From Chryseobacterium sp. MYb264 (lineage in GTDB: Bacteria; Bacteroidota; Bacteroidia; Flavobacteriales; Weeksellaceae): DNA of 64,000 nucleotides. Under the pieces are notes generated by a model that did not search any database, was not told the origin of the DNA, and saw only the letters and a program-made list of their open reading frames with translations. The position numbers were made by a program, and so were the translations under genes. Of this stretch, positions 9,056 through 17,237 are shown piece after piece. Position 1 is the stretch's first letter. Every line of letters starts with the position of its first letter. The stretch is taken from contig NZ_CP142422.1 of the NCBI RefSeq assembly GCF_035974275.1, forward strand, positions 2,666,001 through 2,730,000. The letters run 5' to 3'.

Positions 9056-9847
9056 ATGGCAAATTTAAAAGGGAAAGTAATTATTGTAACGGGAGCAGCA
9101 ATGGGTCTTGGCTTGGCTGCAGCAGATGTATTAGCTTCTAAAGGAGCCGATTTAACTTTGGTAGATTATAATGGTGACGCGTTGGATAAAGCAAAGGCTG
9201 ATCTACAATCAAAATATACTGAAAGTAAATTTTTAACGGTAACGGCTGATGTATCTATTGAAGAAAATGTGAAAAATTATGTGGATGAAACCGTAAAAGA
9301 ATTCGGGAAAGTTGATGGATTATATAACAATGCCGGAATCGAAGGAAAGCAGGCTCCGATGATTGATTATGATATTAATGTTTTCAAAAAAGTAATTGAT
9401 ATTAATTTGTTGGGTGTGTATTACGGAATGAAATATGTGATCCCCGAATTACAGAAAAATGGAGGCGGAAGAATAGTGAATGTAGCTTCTGTAGGAGGAA
9501 TCAGAGGAGTTTTGAATCAAACAGCTTATGTAGCAACTAAACATGCCGTAGCCGGAATGACGAAAAATGCAGCTTTGGAATACGGAAAAGATAATATTTT
9601 AACGAATGCCATTGCACCTGGAGCGATTTTGACGCCGATGGTTGCGGAAGCTTTTAATCAGGTAAATCCTGCAGATCCGAAAGCTGCTGAAAAAGAATAT
9701 GCATCGAGAAATCCTACGAGAAGATTAGGAGATCCGATGGATGTTGGTCATTTGGTGGCTTATCTTTTAAGTGATGAAAACGGATATGTTTCCGGACAGG
9801 TAATCGCCATCGATGGTGGAGAATCTAATATGTACGGAAATCCTTAA
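9056..9847 (+). CDS. SDR family oxidoreductase
   Basis: 263 residues of a classical short-chain dehydrogenase. The cofactor motif is TGAAMGLG (12-19), with Asp37 after the second beta strand (LVDYN), which favours NAD over NADP. NNAG lies near residue 90. The catalytic Ser is in NVASVGG and the Tyr/Lys pair in YVATK. The C-terminus has the usual GYVSGQVIAIDGG. It resembles FabG- or glucose-1-dehydrogenase-like enzymes, but the substrate cannot be assigned. It is a single-gene unit with a terminator directly downstream. Confidence 0.92.
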   Translation: MANLKGKVIIVTGAAMGLGLAAADVLASKGADLTLVDYNGDALDKAKADLQSKYTESKFLTVTADVSIEENVKNYVDETVKEFGKVDGLYNNAGIEGKQAPMIDYDINVFKKVIDINLLGVYYGMKYVIPELQKNGGGRIVNVASVGGIRGVLNQTAYVATKHAVAGMTKNAALEYGKDNILTNAIAPGAILTPMVAEAFNQVNPADPKAAEKEYASRNPTRRLGDPMDVGHLVAYLLSDENGYVSGQVIAIDGGESNMYGNP

Positions 9848-9883
9848 TAAAAAAAAATAAATTTTTTAATCTTTGTTAGTGTT

Positions 9884-9922
9884 AAAAATTGCCTGTCTTT
9901 GGATGGGCAATTTTTCTTTTTT
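9884..9922 (+). terminator. Terminator after the SDR gene
   Basis: AAAAATTGCC pairs with GGCAATTTTT across a 12-base loop and is followed by a T-rich tail. Confidence 0.8.
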
Positions 9923-10019
9923 AGAAATAGGAATAGTTTATCAATAAACCAATTTCTGACTTCTGACTCGATTTCGCACAATTTTTGGACTTTCACTTAG
10001 TATCACTAAAATATACATT

Positions 10020-10166
10020 ATGAAAAAGTCATTTTTTAGCTTTTTGAATACAATCAATAAAGCATTATTACCGAAATTGAGTGATAAAGATCCGAATAGC
10101 CTGACTACATTTCAAAAGGGAATTTTGGCATATCGATATTTTGTGTTGATTAATTCTATGGATTGA
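10020..10166 (+). CDS. Small conserved-type 48-residue protein
   Basis: ATG at 10020 to TGA at 10164-10166 encodes 48 residues beginning MKKSFFSFLNTINKALLP and ending YRYFVLINSMD. The composition is basic at the N-terminus with an amphipathic helix, followed by a short helical C-terminus. From memory it resembles a family of roughly 50-residue Flavobacteriia proteins starting MKKxFFxFLNxxNKxLLP, which databases have sometimes labelled SsrA-binding protein without support. It is far too short to be SmpB, so that name should not be used. Function unknown. It sits alone between the SDR terminator and the deoxyhypusine-synthase-like gene. Confidence 0.7.
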   Translation: MKKSFFSFLNTINKALLPKLSDKDPNSLTTFQKGILAYRYFVLINSMD

Positions 10167-10266
10167 TTTTAAACACAAATCTCACGAATGTTTTTCACGA
10201 ATGGCACAATTTTTTGCGCTCTCTGATTTTTCTGATGAAGCAGATTATTGTGTTTAATTAAAACAA

Positions 10267-10294
10267 AAAAACGCCCCAAAATTTGGAGCGTTTT
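10267..10294 (-). terminator. Terminator for the deoxyhypusine-synthase-like gene
   Basis: AAAACGC and CCAAA pair with TTTGG and GCGTTTT. Read on the minus strand it ends in seven T residues. Between it and the gene lies CCTTTGACAAGCTCAGGATG (about 10307-10326), a dispersed motif often seen in this phylum. Confidence 0.75.
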
Positions 10295-10343
10295 ATATGA
10301 TAGATCCTTTGACAAGCTCAGGATGACAAATCAAAAAACATGA

Positions 10344-11318
10344 TTAAGCGTTCTCTAAAATATAAGAGAACATTAATGGTGCACAGATGGTTGCATCACT
10401 TTCAACGATAAACTTCGGTGTAGTAATATCTAATTTACCCCAAGTGATTTTCTCGTTTGGAACAGCTCCTGAATAAGAACCGTAAGACGTTGTAGAATCT
10501 GAAATCTGACAGAAATAAGACCAGAAAGGAATGTCATGCATTTCCATATCCTGATACAACATCGGTACCACACAGATCGGGAAATCTCCTGCGATACCTC
10601 CACCAATCTGGAAGAATCCAACTCCTTTTCCTGCTGAGTTTTTAGTATACCAATCAGCCAAATACGTCATATATTCGATCCCTGATTTCATTGTAGTAGC
10701 CTTCAATTCACCTTTAATACAGTAAGAAGCGAAAATGTTACCCATTGTTGAATCTTCCCATCCCGGAACTACGATTGGCAAATTAGCTTCTGCAGCAGCG
10801 ATCATCCAAGAATTTTCTCTTGGAATTTCGTAATACTGCTCCAAAACTCCTGAAAGGATCATTTTGTACATGAATTCGTGAGGGAAATATCTTTCTCCTT
10901 TAGCTTCAGCATCTTTCCAGATCTCAACGATGTGTTTCTGCAATCTTCTGAAAGCCTCTTCTTCAGGGATACAAGTATCTGTAACTCTGTTTAATCCTCT
11001 TTCCAAAAGATCCCACTCATCCTGAGCCGTCAAATCTCTGTAATGAGGCACTCTTTCGTAGTGAGAATGCGCCACAAGATTCATTAGGTCTTCTTCAAGA
11101 TTTGCACCTGTACAAGAGATAAAATCTACTTTTCCCTGACGGATCATCTCAGCAAGAATTTTCCCCAACTCTGCAGTAGACATTGCTCCCGCCAAAGTAA
11201 TCATCATTTTTCCGCCATCCTTAAGATGTGCAACATATCCTTTAGAAGCATCCACCAATGCAGCTGCGTTGAAGTGCAGGTAATACTTTTCTATGAATTC
11301 AGTTATCGGTTTGCTCAT
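10344..11318 (-). CDS. Deoxyhypusine-synthase-like protein (bacterial DHS family), active-site Lys not conserved
   Basis: 324 residues spanning the whole DHS fold. NAD-site and fold motifs are recognisable: SCTGANLEED (68-77), FQIGGG (236-241), and near the end GAVPNEKITWGK (284-295), which matches the SGARPDEAVSWGK segment of eukaryotic DHS. In true DHS the GGG is followed by VVKHH, and that Lys carries the aminobutyl intermediate. Here the segment is GGGIAGDFP, placing Gly244 at that position. Bacteria lack eIF5A, so the enzyme probably acts on a small amine or has another role. The product is uncertain. It has a TATCTTTG box upstream and sits just downstream of the OM-barrel gene on the same strand. 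Confidence 0.8.
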   Translation of the reverse strand: MSKPITEFIEKYYLHFNAAALVDASKGYVAHLKDGGKMMITLAGAMSTAELGKILAEMIRQGKVDFISCTGANLEEDLMNLVAHSHYERVPHYRDLTAQDEWDLLERGLNRVTDTCIPEEEAFRRLQKHIVEIWKDAEAKGERYFPHEFMYKMILSGVLEQYYEIPRENSWMIAAAEANLPIVVPGWEDSTMGNIFASYCIKGELKATTMKSGIEYMTYLADWYTKNSAGKGVGFFQIGGGIAGDFPICVVPMLYQDMEMHDIPFWSYFCQISDSTTSYGSYSGAVPNEKITWGKLDITTPKFIVESDATICAPLMFSYILENA

Positions 11319-11334
11319 TATTTTTTAATTTTTG

Positions 11335-11342
11335 CAAAGATA
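11335..11342 (-). promoter_or_regulatory. Putative -7 box (TATCTTTG) for the DHS-like gene
   Basis: An exact TAnnTTTG match on the minus strand, 16 bp before the ATG at 11318. No -33 TTG at ideal spacing. Confidence 0.5.
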
Positions 11343-11346
11343 AAAC

Positions 11347-12018
11347 TTAAAAACGGAATGCAGCGGCTGCACTTAAAGAAAGTCTCGCTAAACCTTCTTT
11401 TTGACCTTCTCCCAATTCGTAAGCTACTCCGTCTATCTTCATTTTATTCAATGTCCCGGCTGTAAGCCCTAATTTTGGCCCAATATGAATATTCTTTGTC
11501 ACCTGATACTGATACCCAAGATTCAGTTCTGCACCGAGATTGGAGCCGGTGCCTTTCACAGTCGCCGTTTTAGTAGTATATGTAATTACTCCCAACCCCA
11601 TGTCCACAAACATTTTATGTCTGGTCGCTTCATTAAAATTGGAAATCATTACAGCCGGTCCGTAAAAATGAATATGATCTTTCGTCGTTACCGGAACAGA
11701 AAACGGCATCCCATTGACATATCCCAAAATATAGCCGTCACTTGAGGCACTAAAATTTGAATATTTTAACCCGACCGACAGTATTTTGTTCACCTGATAA
11801 TAAGCCGAAATATCGAAATTCATTCCGCTTTTTAATCCTTTCACATAATTTTTTTCTTCTTTTGAAAGTCCTTCGGCTATTTTAGCCGTTCTCCAGGCAT
11901 ATCCGACTGACGGAATAATAGTAAATCTTGATTCTGATTGAGTTTTACCTTGATTTTCCTGAGCAAATGAAAACATTGATACAGAGAATAATCCCAGCGT
12001 TATTAGTTTTTTGATCAT
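11347..12018 (-). CDS. Outer-membrane beta-barrel protein
   Basis: 223 residues with a signal peptide (MIKKLITLGLFSVSMFSFAQ). Alternating amphipathic strands follow, rich in Gly, Tyr and Phe, with short turns (IIPSVGYAWRT, DISAYYQVNKILSVGLKYS, AELNLGYQYQVTKNIHIGPK). The protein ends in Phe within LSAAAAFRF, the usual BAM-recognised terminal aromatic. It is a small barrel of the OmpA/OmpX/PorT-like size class, probably 8 strands. Function is not assignable. It has its own TATTTTTG box upstream. Confidence 0.8.
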   Translation of the reverse strand: MIKKLITLGLFSVSMFSFAQENQGKTQSESRFTIIPSVGYAWRTAKIAEGLSKEEKNYVKGLKSGMNFDISAYYQVNKILSVGLKYSNFSASSDGYILGYVNGMPFSVPVTTKDHIHFYGPAVMISNFNEATRHKMFVDMGLGVITYTTKTATVKGTGSNLGAELNLGYQYQVTKNIHIGPKLGLTAGTLNKMKIDGVAYELGEGQKEGLARLSLSAAAAFRF

Positions 12019-12033
12019 AAATTAAATTTTGTC

Positions 12034-12041
12034 CAAAAATA
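12034..12041 (-). promoter_or_regulatory. Putative -7 box (TATTTTTG) for the OM-barrel gene
   Basis: An exact TAnnTTTG match on the minus strand, 15 bp before the ATG at 12018. Confidence 0.45.
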
Positions 12042-12099
12042 CAGTTTTATGCAATGTTAATAGTGATTGAACAAAAAGTAGATATCTAATTTTATAAAT

Positions 12100-12492
12100 T
12101 TAATATTTAAATTTTCGGTTTTCTTTTTTGTCAGAAAGCTTCTTTTTATTGTCGAGTCTTTTTTGTTTCTGTCCTTTTGAAGGTTTGGTAGCAATTCTCT
12201 TTTTATGAATAAATAAAGATTGATCTACTATATCAAGGATTTTTTCAATCGCTTTATTTTTATTCATTAATTGAGTTCTGCTTTCAGAAACTGTTAAAAA
12301 TAAAAACCCTTCTGCATTGATTCTGTTTCTCAGCTTATTCTGAATTAAAACTTTTTGGTCTTCATTAAAAAATTCAGATTCATCTACATGCCAAAGAACG
12401 GTTACCGAAGTTTCCACCTTGTTTACATTCTGACCTCCTGCTCCACTGCTGCGGGAAGTTTTAAAGCTGAGTTCTTTTGAGAAATCTTTCAT
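12100..12492 (-). CDS. arfB: Peptidyl-tRNA hydrolase ArfB (YaeJ-type ribosome rescue factor)
   Basis: 130 residues from the ATG at 12492 (MKDFSKELSFKTSRSSG). A longer frame from 12540 adds an unlikely basic extension. The release-factor catalytic motif GGQ is present in GAGGQNVNKVET. The C-terminal tail is strongly basic (KPSKGQKQKRLDNKKK ... KENRKFKY), as needed to thread into the empty mRNA channel of a stalled ribosome. Length is close to the 140 of E. coli ArfB. It hydrolyses peptidyl-tRNA on non-stop complexes. It lies 102 bp downstream of menE on the same strand. Confidence 0.93.
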   Translation of the reverse strand: MKDFSKELSFKTSRSSGAGGQNVNKVETSVTVLWHVDESEFFNEDQKVLIQNKLRNRINAEGFLFLTVSESRTQLMNKNKAIEKILDIVDQSLFIHKKRIATKPSKGQKQKRLDNKKKLSDKKENRKFKY

Positions 12493-12594
12493 TTTTAATT
12501 TGAGTTTATAAATAATAAAGTTTTTACTGATTTTTACCACCCCGTCAAAAATTTCTATGAAATTTTCGCCACCCCTACAAAGGTTTCGTACCGT

Positions 12595-13626
12595 TTATTT
12601 TTTTGCGATGATTTTATTTAATTCTATTCTATTCACTTTTCCATTCGGAGTTCTCGGAATTTCTTTCACAAAAATAATCTCTTTCGGCTTATGAAATTTT
12701 TGTTGATAATTGATTGTTGATAATTTCTGATTTATTAATTCAGAACTATTTCCTTCGATTACAGCAATTAATTTCTGACCCAAACTTTCATCATCAATTC
12801 CTAAAAAAATAACTTCATTCGGAATTTCTTTTTTTACCAAAGTCTCCAACTGTTCAGGGAAAATTTTGACTCCCCCCGAATTAATCACATTGTCTATCCT
12901 TCCTAAAAATTTAAATTCTTTTTCATTATTGATTTCAACCAAATCATTCGTCTGCAAAACCTCAGCATTCACATTAGGTGCAAAAATTTTCAGACAACCT
13001 CTTTCATCGGTTGAAATTTCCACATTTTCAAAAACGGTAAAATAATCTTCAGATTGAGGTGCAATTTGTTTTAAGCCAATATGAGAAAGCGTTTCCGACA
13101 TTCCATACGTTTCAAATATTTTTGTTTGAGCTTTTGAGTGTTTGAGCGCTTGAACGATTTTTGACTTTAAACTTTCGGAAACTGCCGCACCACCAATGAT
13201 TAAATTTTTAATTACATATAATTTATCCAATGAATTTTCCACCTGAAGCGGTGTCATTGCGCAGAAATCTACTTCTGTTTCCAAATTTTCCAAAGGATGA
13301 AGAGAGGGTTCTGTAATAATTAACCGTAATTTTCTTACGACAGAACGTACAACCATCATTTTTCCGGAAATATATTCAATCGGAAGACAGATCAAAGCAG
13401 TATCTCCTTCTTTCAATCCTAAGAAATTACACGTCATTATCGCAGAATTCACCATTTTATTTTTTTCTATATCAAAAACTTTAGGTGTTCCCGTGGAACC
13501 GGAAGTCTGTACTTTGACCGTTTCGGAGGTAGAGAACCATTCCTCAAGAAATTGATCTATTTTTTTTTCAAAGTCAGTTTTAAAGTATAATTTACTCGTA
13601 TTGAGATTATTGAAGTCTATCTGCAT
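12595..13626 (-). CDS. menE: o-Succinylbenzoate--CoA ligase-like AMP-binding enzyme (MenE)
   Basis: 343 residues from the ATG at 13626 (MQIDFNNLNTSKLYF). The open frame extends upstream across the tRNA-Gln on the other strand, so that extension is not protein-coding. Adenylate-forming motifs are present: QTSGSTGTPK (P-loop), ETYGMSET (A5), GRIDNVINSGGVKI (A8), and a C-terminal PRTPNGKVNR with the catalytic Lys. The compact length is typical of the Bacteroidetes form. Expected role: CoA ligation in menaquinone biosynthesis. Other men genes are not in the window, so the substrate is inferred from family form. It is divergent from tRNA-Gln. Confidence 0.85.
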   Translation of the reverse strand: MQIDFNNLNTSKLYFKTDFEKKIDQFLEEWFSTSETVKVQTSGSTGTPKVFDIEKNKMVNSAIMTCNFLGLKEGDTALICLPIEYISGKMMVVRSVVRKLRLIITEPSLHPLENLETEVDFCAMTPLQVENSLDKLYVIKNLIIGGAAVSESLKSKIVQALKHSKAQTKIFETYGMSETLSHIGLKQIAPQSEDYFTVFENVEISTDERGCLKIFAPNVNAEVLQTNDLVEINNEKEFKFLGRIDNVINSGGVKIFPEQLETLVKKEIPNEVIFLGIDDESLGQKLIAVIEGNSSELINQKLSTINYQQKFHKPKEIIFVKEIPRTPNGKVNRIELNKIIAKK

Positions 13627-13677
13627 GATCGTCGTAATAAAAAGTGTAGTAAATTTAAAAAAAAGTTTAAAAAGTTC

Positions 13678-13707
13678 TTGCAAATAATTAAAAAAGCTGT
13701 AAATTTG
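13678..13707 (+). promoter_or_regulatory. Promoter of tRNA-Gln (TTG-N19-TAAATTTG)
   Basis: TTG at 13678-13680, 19 bases, then TAAATTTG at 13700-13707, 18 bp before the mature tRNA 5' end. This is an exact match to the Bacteroidetes primary-sigma consensus, including the spacing. Confidence 0.8.
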
Positions 13708-13725
13708 CACCACTAAAACAAACAG

Positions 13726-13796
13726 AGACTCATGGTGTAGCGGTAACACTACTGATTTTGGTTCAGTCATCTGGGGTTCGAATCCCTGTGAGTCTA
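13726..13796 (+). tRNA. tRNA-Gln (anticodon TTG)
   Basis: A 71-nt cloverleaf. Acceptor AGACTCA pairs with TGAGTCT plus discriminator A. The anticodon arm is ACTGA-TTTTGGT-TCAGT with anticodon TTG. The T-arm has loop TTCGAAT. No CCA is encoded. Its 3' end from 13785 is the start of the long direct repeat that recurs at 21095, marking it as an island insertion site. A strong terminator follows. Confidence 0.93.
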
Positions 13797-13983
13797 CGAA
13801 AGCCATCCTTTTTAAGGATGGCTTTTTTTATTGATATGCCCCATTTTAAAATCAGTATTAAGGGATCAAGTACAAAAGTTGGGGACTAGGCAAAAAAAGT
13901 GTAGATACTGTAAAATGAAATTTTTTGCTCTCGCAGATTTTGCAAATGATGCAGATTCTTTTCCTTACACTTTACATATTGAA
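13785..13983 (+). repeat. Left direct repeat of the tRNA-Gln island (199 bp)
   Basis: Begins CCTGTGAGTCTA, the last 12 bases of tRNA-Gln, and runs through the terminator to TTTACATATTGAA. It is repeated 7310 bp downstream at 21095-21293 with three differences found by eye (in the 13843-13880 part). Weaker similarity continues for roughly 100-150 bp beyond each copy. It includes a CGCAGATTTTGCAAATGATG-type dispersed motif. Confidence 0.95.
13800..13829 (+). terminator. Terminator of tRNA-Gln
   Basis: AAGCCATCC pairs with GGATGGCTT across a short loop and is followed by a T-run. The same hairpin is duplicated at 21110-21139. Confidence 0.85.
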
Positions 13984-14421
13984 CACTATGTTCTCCAAGG
14001 TTTTTGACAACTACTAATCGTTGACAGGCTTACCAGGCCATTCTACTTATCAGAGATCACTAAGATTAAACAAAAAAATATCAGCATCATCATCTGTGAG
14101 AATCCGTATATCTGTGGGAAATAAAAATATAGGTGCATTCGTGGCAAAAAAGACACTTCAACAATTTCTCCCCAGGTTTTGAAACTGATCCATTATTATT
14201 AGGCACTACTGGGTGAAATGATTTTTATTTTTCCTTTAGATAAAATCCATTGTGTCCGATTTTTAGGAGAATTCTATCATTTATTATCTTACTTAGACGC
14301 CTTTTTAATTGTTCAACGGAAATATTTCAGTTTTCATTTGTGGTAATATTACTATTAAAATACGAATAGAAATGTCAATTATTCATTTTCTTACATTCGA
14401 GTTATCACGATATATCGAAAT
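13984..14421. other. Non-coding stretch between left repeat and IS element
   Basis: No credible gene. The first part continues, with many changes, the similarity to the sequence after the right repeat (TTTTTGACAACT ... TTCTACTTAT). It includes fragments such as CATCTGTGAGAATC and GTGCATTCGTGGCAAAAAA that recur at about 21390-21620. The rest is AT-rich filler up to the IS left end. Confidence 0.5.
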
Positions 14422-14479
14422 TGTAATCTTCCCGAAAAACTGGAACATTTAAAAATATAGTTTTTAAATTTGGAAGACT

Positions 14480-14746
14480 ATGAAAAACAGTAAATTTTCA
14501 GAAGTTCAGATTATTAAGATCCTATCTGAACAAAATCAAGGTAAAACAGTGAATGAGATCTGCCGGGAGCATGGCATCAGCCAGCCGACATTTTACAAAT
14601 GGAAGAGTAAATATGGAGGTTTGGATGTGCAGCAACTCTCCAAAATGAAGGAACTTGAAAAGGAACTTTCGCAGTACAAAAAAATCGTAGCGGAACTTAC
14701 GCTGGAAAATGTGGTGATGAAAGATGTGATCGCAAAAAAGCTTTAA
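14480..14746 (+). CDS. IS3-family transposase OrfA (HTH protein)
   Basis: 88 residues with a helix-turn-helix (ICREHGISQPTFYKWKSKYG) and a C-terminal leucine-rich coiled coil (MKELEKELSQYKKIVAELTL). This is the standard OrfA layout for binding the IS ends. At the 3' end the sequence GCA AAA AAG contains the A6G slippery heptamer. A -1 shift there leads straight into the OrfB frame (K-A-L-T-P-S-E-K), so the functional product would be an OrfAB fusion. Confidence 0.9.
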   Translation: MKNSKFSEVQIIKILSEQNQGKTVNEICREHGISQPTFYKWKSKYGGLDVQQLSKMKELEKELSQYKKIVAELTLENVVMKDVIAKKL

Positions 14747-15687
14747 CACCTTCCGAGAAGCGGGAACTGGTTGTTTATTCCGGATCAGAACACGGGATAA
14801 GCACTCGGAATGCGTGTAGACTTTTTATCATAAACAGTTCGGTATTTTATTACAAGAAGAAGAAAAACAATGAAGACGACAAAATTCGGGAGGAACTATT
14901 CTTGCTTGCAAACCAGCACCAGACCTGGGGATTTTGGACGATGCATCACCGTTTGAGAAACTTAGGCTTTGGGTGGAAATCGAAGATTCGACGTAGTCAA
15001 TCACAAGCGGGTTTACAGGATTTACAAATCGATGAAGCTGAACTTGAGAAGCAAACGAAAAAGACGACTTCCGGCAAGGATAATGAACCCTTACTTCGTC
15101 CGATGTATCCCAATGTGACGTGGAGTATGGATTTTATGCACGACACTTTGGAGAATGGTAAAAGCGTGAGAAGCCTTAATATCATTGATGATTTTAACAG
15201 AGAAATTTTGAATATTACCATCGATACCAGTTTGCCGTCAGCAAGAGTAGTTTCACAACTGGAACAACTGATCGACTGGCGTGGGAAACCTGAAAAGATA
15301 AGAGTTGACAACGGTCCGGAGTTTATTGCAGAAAAATTGAAAGACTGGTGCGAAAAAAACGGAATTATCATCCATTACATTCAGCCCGGAAAGCCAACGC
15401 AAAACTCTCTGATAGAAAGATTCAACCGAACTTTCCGTACAGAATTCTTAGATGTTTATCTATTTGAAAACTTAAAACAAATGAGAAATTATTCAGAAAC
15501 CTGGATGTGGATGTACAACAATGAGCGGCCTCACAGTGCGCTACAATACCTCACGCCCAGAGACTTTTTATTGAAATATGGAAAAATCAATAACAATAAC
15601 TCTAAGGATTTTCCCACATTCCAACAAAATTTTAACAATGACAACAGTAAATTAATAAAGAAAAACTCTACTTTTGAGTGTGCCTAA
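14734..15687 (+). pseudogene. IS3-family transposase OrfB (DDE), with two compensating frameshifts
   Basis: The frame entered by -1 frameshifting at about 14734 runs to 15687. The first internal ATG is at 14941. The integrase core is intact: WSMDFMHD (first Asp), VDNGPEF (second Asp) and SLIERFNR (Glu). Between about 14985 and 15085 the translation (SQSQAGLQDLQIDE ...) is foreign to the family. The next frame of the same DNA reads VNHKRVYRIYKSMKLNLRSK, the expected IS3 sequence. One extra base before this block and one missing base after it (near AATGAACCC) restore the frame. The element is probably inactive, or the sequence has two errors. Confidence 0.8.
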
Positions 15688-15749
15688 GTTGGGTAAGATT
15701 ACACTGCACATAACATAGGTTTATCATAGAAATATTTAAAAAAAAATAG

Positions 15750-15776
15750 AAGAGACTTTGACAAGAGTCTCTTTTT
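15750..15776. terminator. Bidirectional terminator between IS and ABC permease operon
   Basis: AAGAGACT pairs with AGTCTCTT across an 8-base loop, with an A-run on the left and a T-run on the right. It can therefore end plus-strand IS transcription and the minus-strand operon. Confidence 0.8.
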
Positions 15777-15839
15777 TAGTGGGTGATGATGCAGATTACA
15801 AAACCAAACTGTCAAATTAAAGTTTAAACGACCTCAGTT

Positions 15840-17237
15840 TTAAAATTTATAATAAAGTATATCAATTAATGGAGATTTTGAAATATAACTCACATACATA
15901 ACAATTAATACAATATTTGCTACGGTAGTATTTTTTAATAAATGAATACTTGTTAATTGGAAAATAGAAATAATTGAGAAATTGAATATTATCAATAAAA
16001 CAATTGGTATTTCTCCGATACGGAGAAAATATGGCGTAAGCAATAAACAATAAAAACTTAAAACAATTATAAATTTTGATAAAAAATATAGTATATATGG
16101 AAAACTATATAGCTCCTCATAAATAAACGTGTTATAAAAATAGGATTTACCCAAGAAAAAATCATTTATTTTAGTACTTAATAACAACAACATTACCAAT
16201 ATAAAAAGGAGAAAATTCTGCTGTACGAAAAATGAAAGAAACCAGAAAAGGAAAAAAAATGATAACAATTTATTACTAATATTAACTCTGAATAAAAAGA
16301 AATCTTTTTTCAAATAACTAATTAAAGATAAGTCTGTTTGATTAACATTAGATATATTTTCAATTGAAAAATCACCATTTTTAATATCGGTTGAAGATCT
16401 ATTCAAATAAGCTAAATCATCACTATTATTGGTAGTAAAAAGTCTTTTAATTCTAATGAAAGACAGAAGATAAGCACTAAGAACAGTGAAAACTATTAGT
16501 AATAATTTATAATGTGTAAAGTGTGGTTCTATAAATTTTTTTAATGTTATTAGATTTAATACTTTTTCTTTAGAGATAAAACCAATTGCAAAGTTTTTCA
16601 CAGGAACATTTAAATTCTTATAAAAAAGAAAAAGTTCTGAATTACCTGTAATGTATAAAAGCTTATCATCATAAATGATAAGTAATATAAAAATGGAATA
16701 ATAAATAAAATATTTGAGATATTTATTCTCTAAAAGATATTCTATAAAATAGCATAGCGTAGAAATAAGTAATAAAAATGGAATACAAAAATATAAAACA
16801 GGTATAATAAACAGTACAATACTAATATTTTGGATATTTGCTAAGATTAATGATAAGTTTAATACCAAAAGTAATAATAGTGAAATTAGGTATAGTGCTG
16901 AAATTTTATATGAGTTTTTAAGAAAAGGATGTAACGAAGATAAATCTTCATTAATATAATAACCAGCAACAATATCTTTTTCTTTATCTCCTGCTATAAT
17001 TAAGAAAAGTAACAAATAAATAATTAGATTGGAAAAAACGCCCGAAAGATTACCAATCCAATACTTATTACTAACAATTGACGAATTATTGCAATAAAAA
17101 GTAACATAATCTGAATTTTCATTAGGGATTAGAAAAAAGCCTAATAAGACTAATAATACAACACACAATAAAAATATTTTTTTATTAATTAAGTGTCTGA
17201 AATATATTATAGTTAATTGTAAAAAGGACAAAAGCAT
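15840..17237 (-). CDS. ABC-2-type permease of the SDP-like operon
   Basis: 465 residues, very hydrophobic, with about 11-12 membrane segments arranged as two halves around a polar stretch at residues 270-310 (LFTTNNSDDLAYLNRS ...). No enzymatic domain is visible. It starts one base inside the stop of the ABC ATPase gene (TAATG-type overlap), so it is translationally coupled and is almost certainly the membrane partner. As the last gene of the peptide operon it could export the peptide or expel it as immunity; sequence alone does not decide. It is strongly AT-rich compared with chromosomal neighbours. Confidence 0.75.
   Translation of the reverse strand: MLLSFLQLTIIYFRHLINKKIFLLCVVLLVLLGFFLIPNENSDYVTFYCNNSSIVSNKYWIGNLSGVFSNLIIYLLLFLIIAGDKEKDIVAGYYINEDLSSLHPFLKNSYKISALYLISLLLLLVLNLSLILANIQNISIVLFIIPVLYFCIPFLLLISTLCYFIEYLLENKYLKYFIYYSIFILLIIYDDKLLYITGNSELFLFYKNLNVPVKNFAIGFISKEKVLNLITLKKFIEPHFTHYKLLLIVFTVLSAYLLSFIRIKRLFTTNNSDDLAYLNRSSTDIKNGDFSIENISNVNQTDLSLISYLKKDFFLFRVNISNKLLSFFFLFWFLSFFVQQNFLLFILVMLLLLSTKINDFFLGKSYFYNTFIYEELYSFPYILYFLSKFIIVLSFYCLLLTPYFLRIGEIPIVLLIIFNFSIISIFQLTSIHLLKNTTVANIVLIVMYVSYISKSPLIDILYYKF

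Larger units (their letters stand above)
14422..15703 (+). mobile_element. IS3-family insertion sequence, about 1.28 kb, with imperfect terminal inverted repeats
   Basis: The left end TGTAATCTTCCCGAA (14422-) is matched by the inverse of the right end, which reads TGTAATCTTACCCAA when inverted from 15703. The ends start with TG, as in IS3-family elements. Two overlapping orfs, a slippery A6G site and a DDE domain lie inside. No target-site duplication is visible flanking these ends (AAAT on the left, CTGC on the right), suggesting an old insertion or later rearrangement. Confidence 0.8.

Noticed and set aside
12493..12540. Longer ArfB start
   Set aside because: The extra 16 residues are not part of the family; MKDFSKEL at 12492 is the expected start.
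13627..13806. N-terminal extension of the MenE frame
   Set aside because: It runs antisense through the tRNA-Gln and lacks family similarity; the ATG at 13626 gives the normal N-terminus.
14412..15712. Target-site duplication for the IS3 element
   Set aside because: The bases flanking the inverted repeats do not match for 3 or 4 bp.
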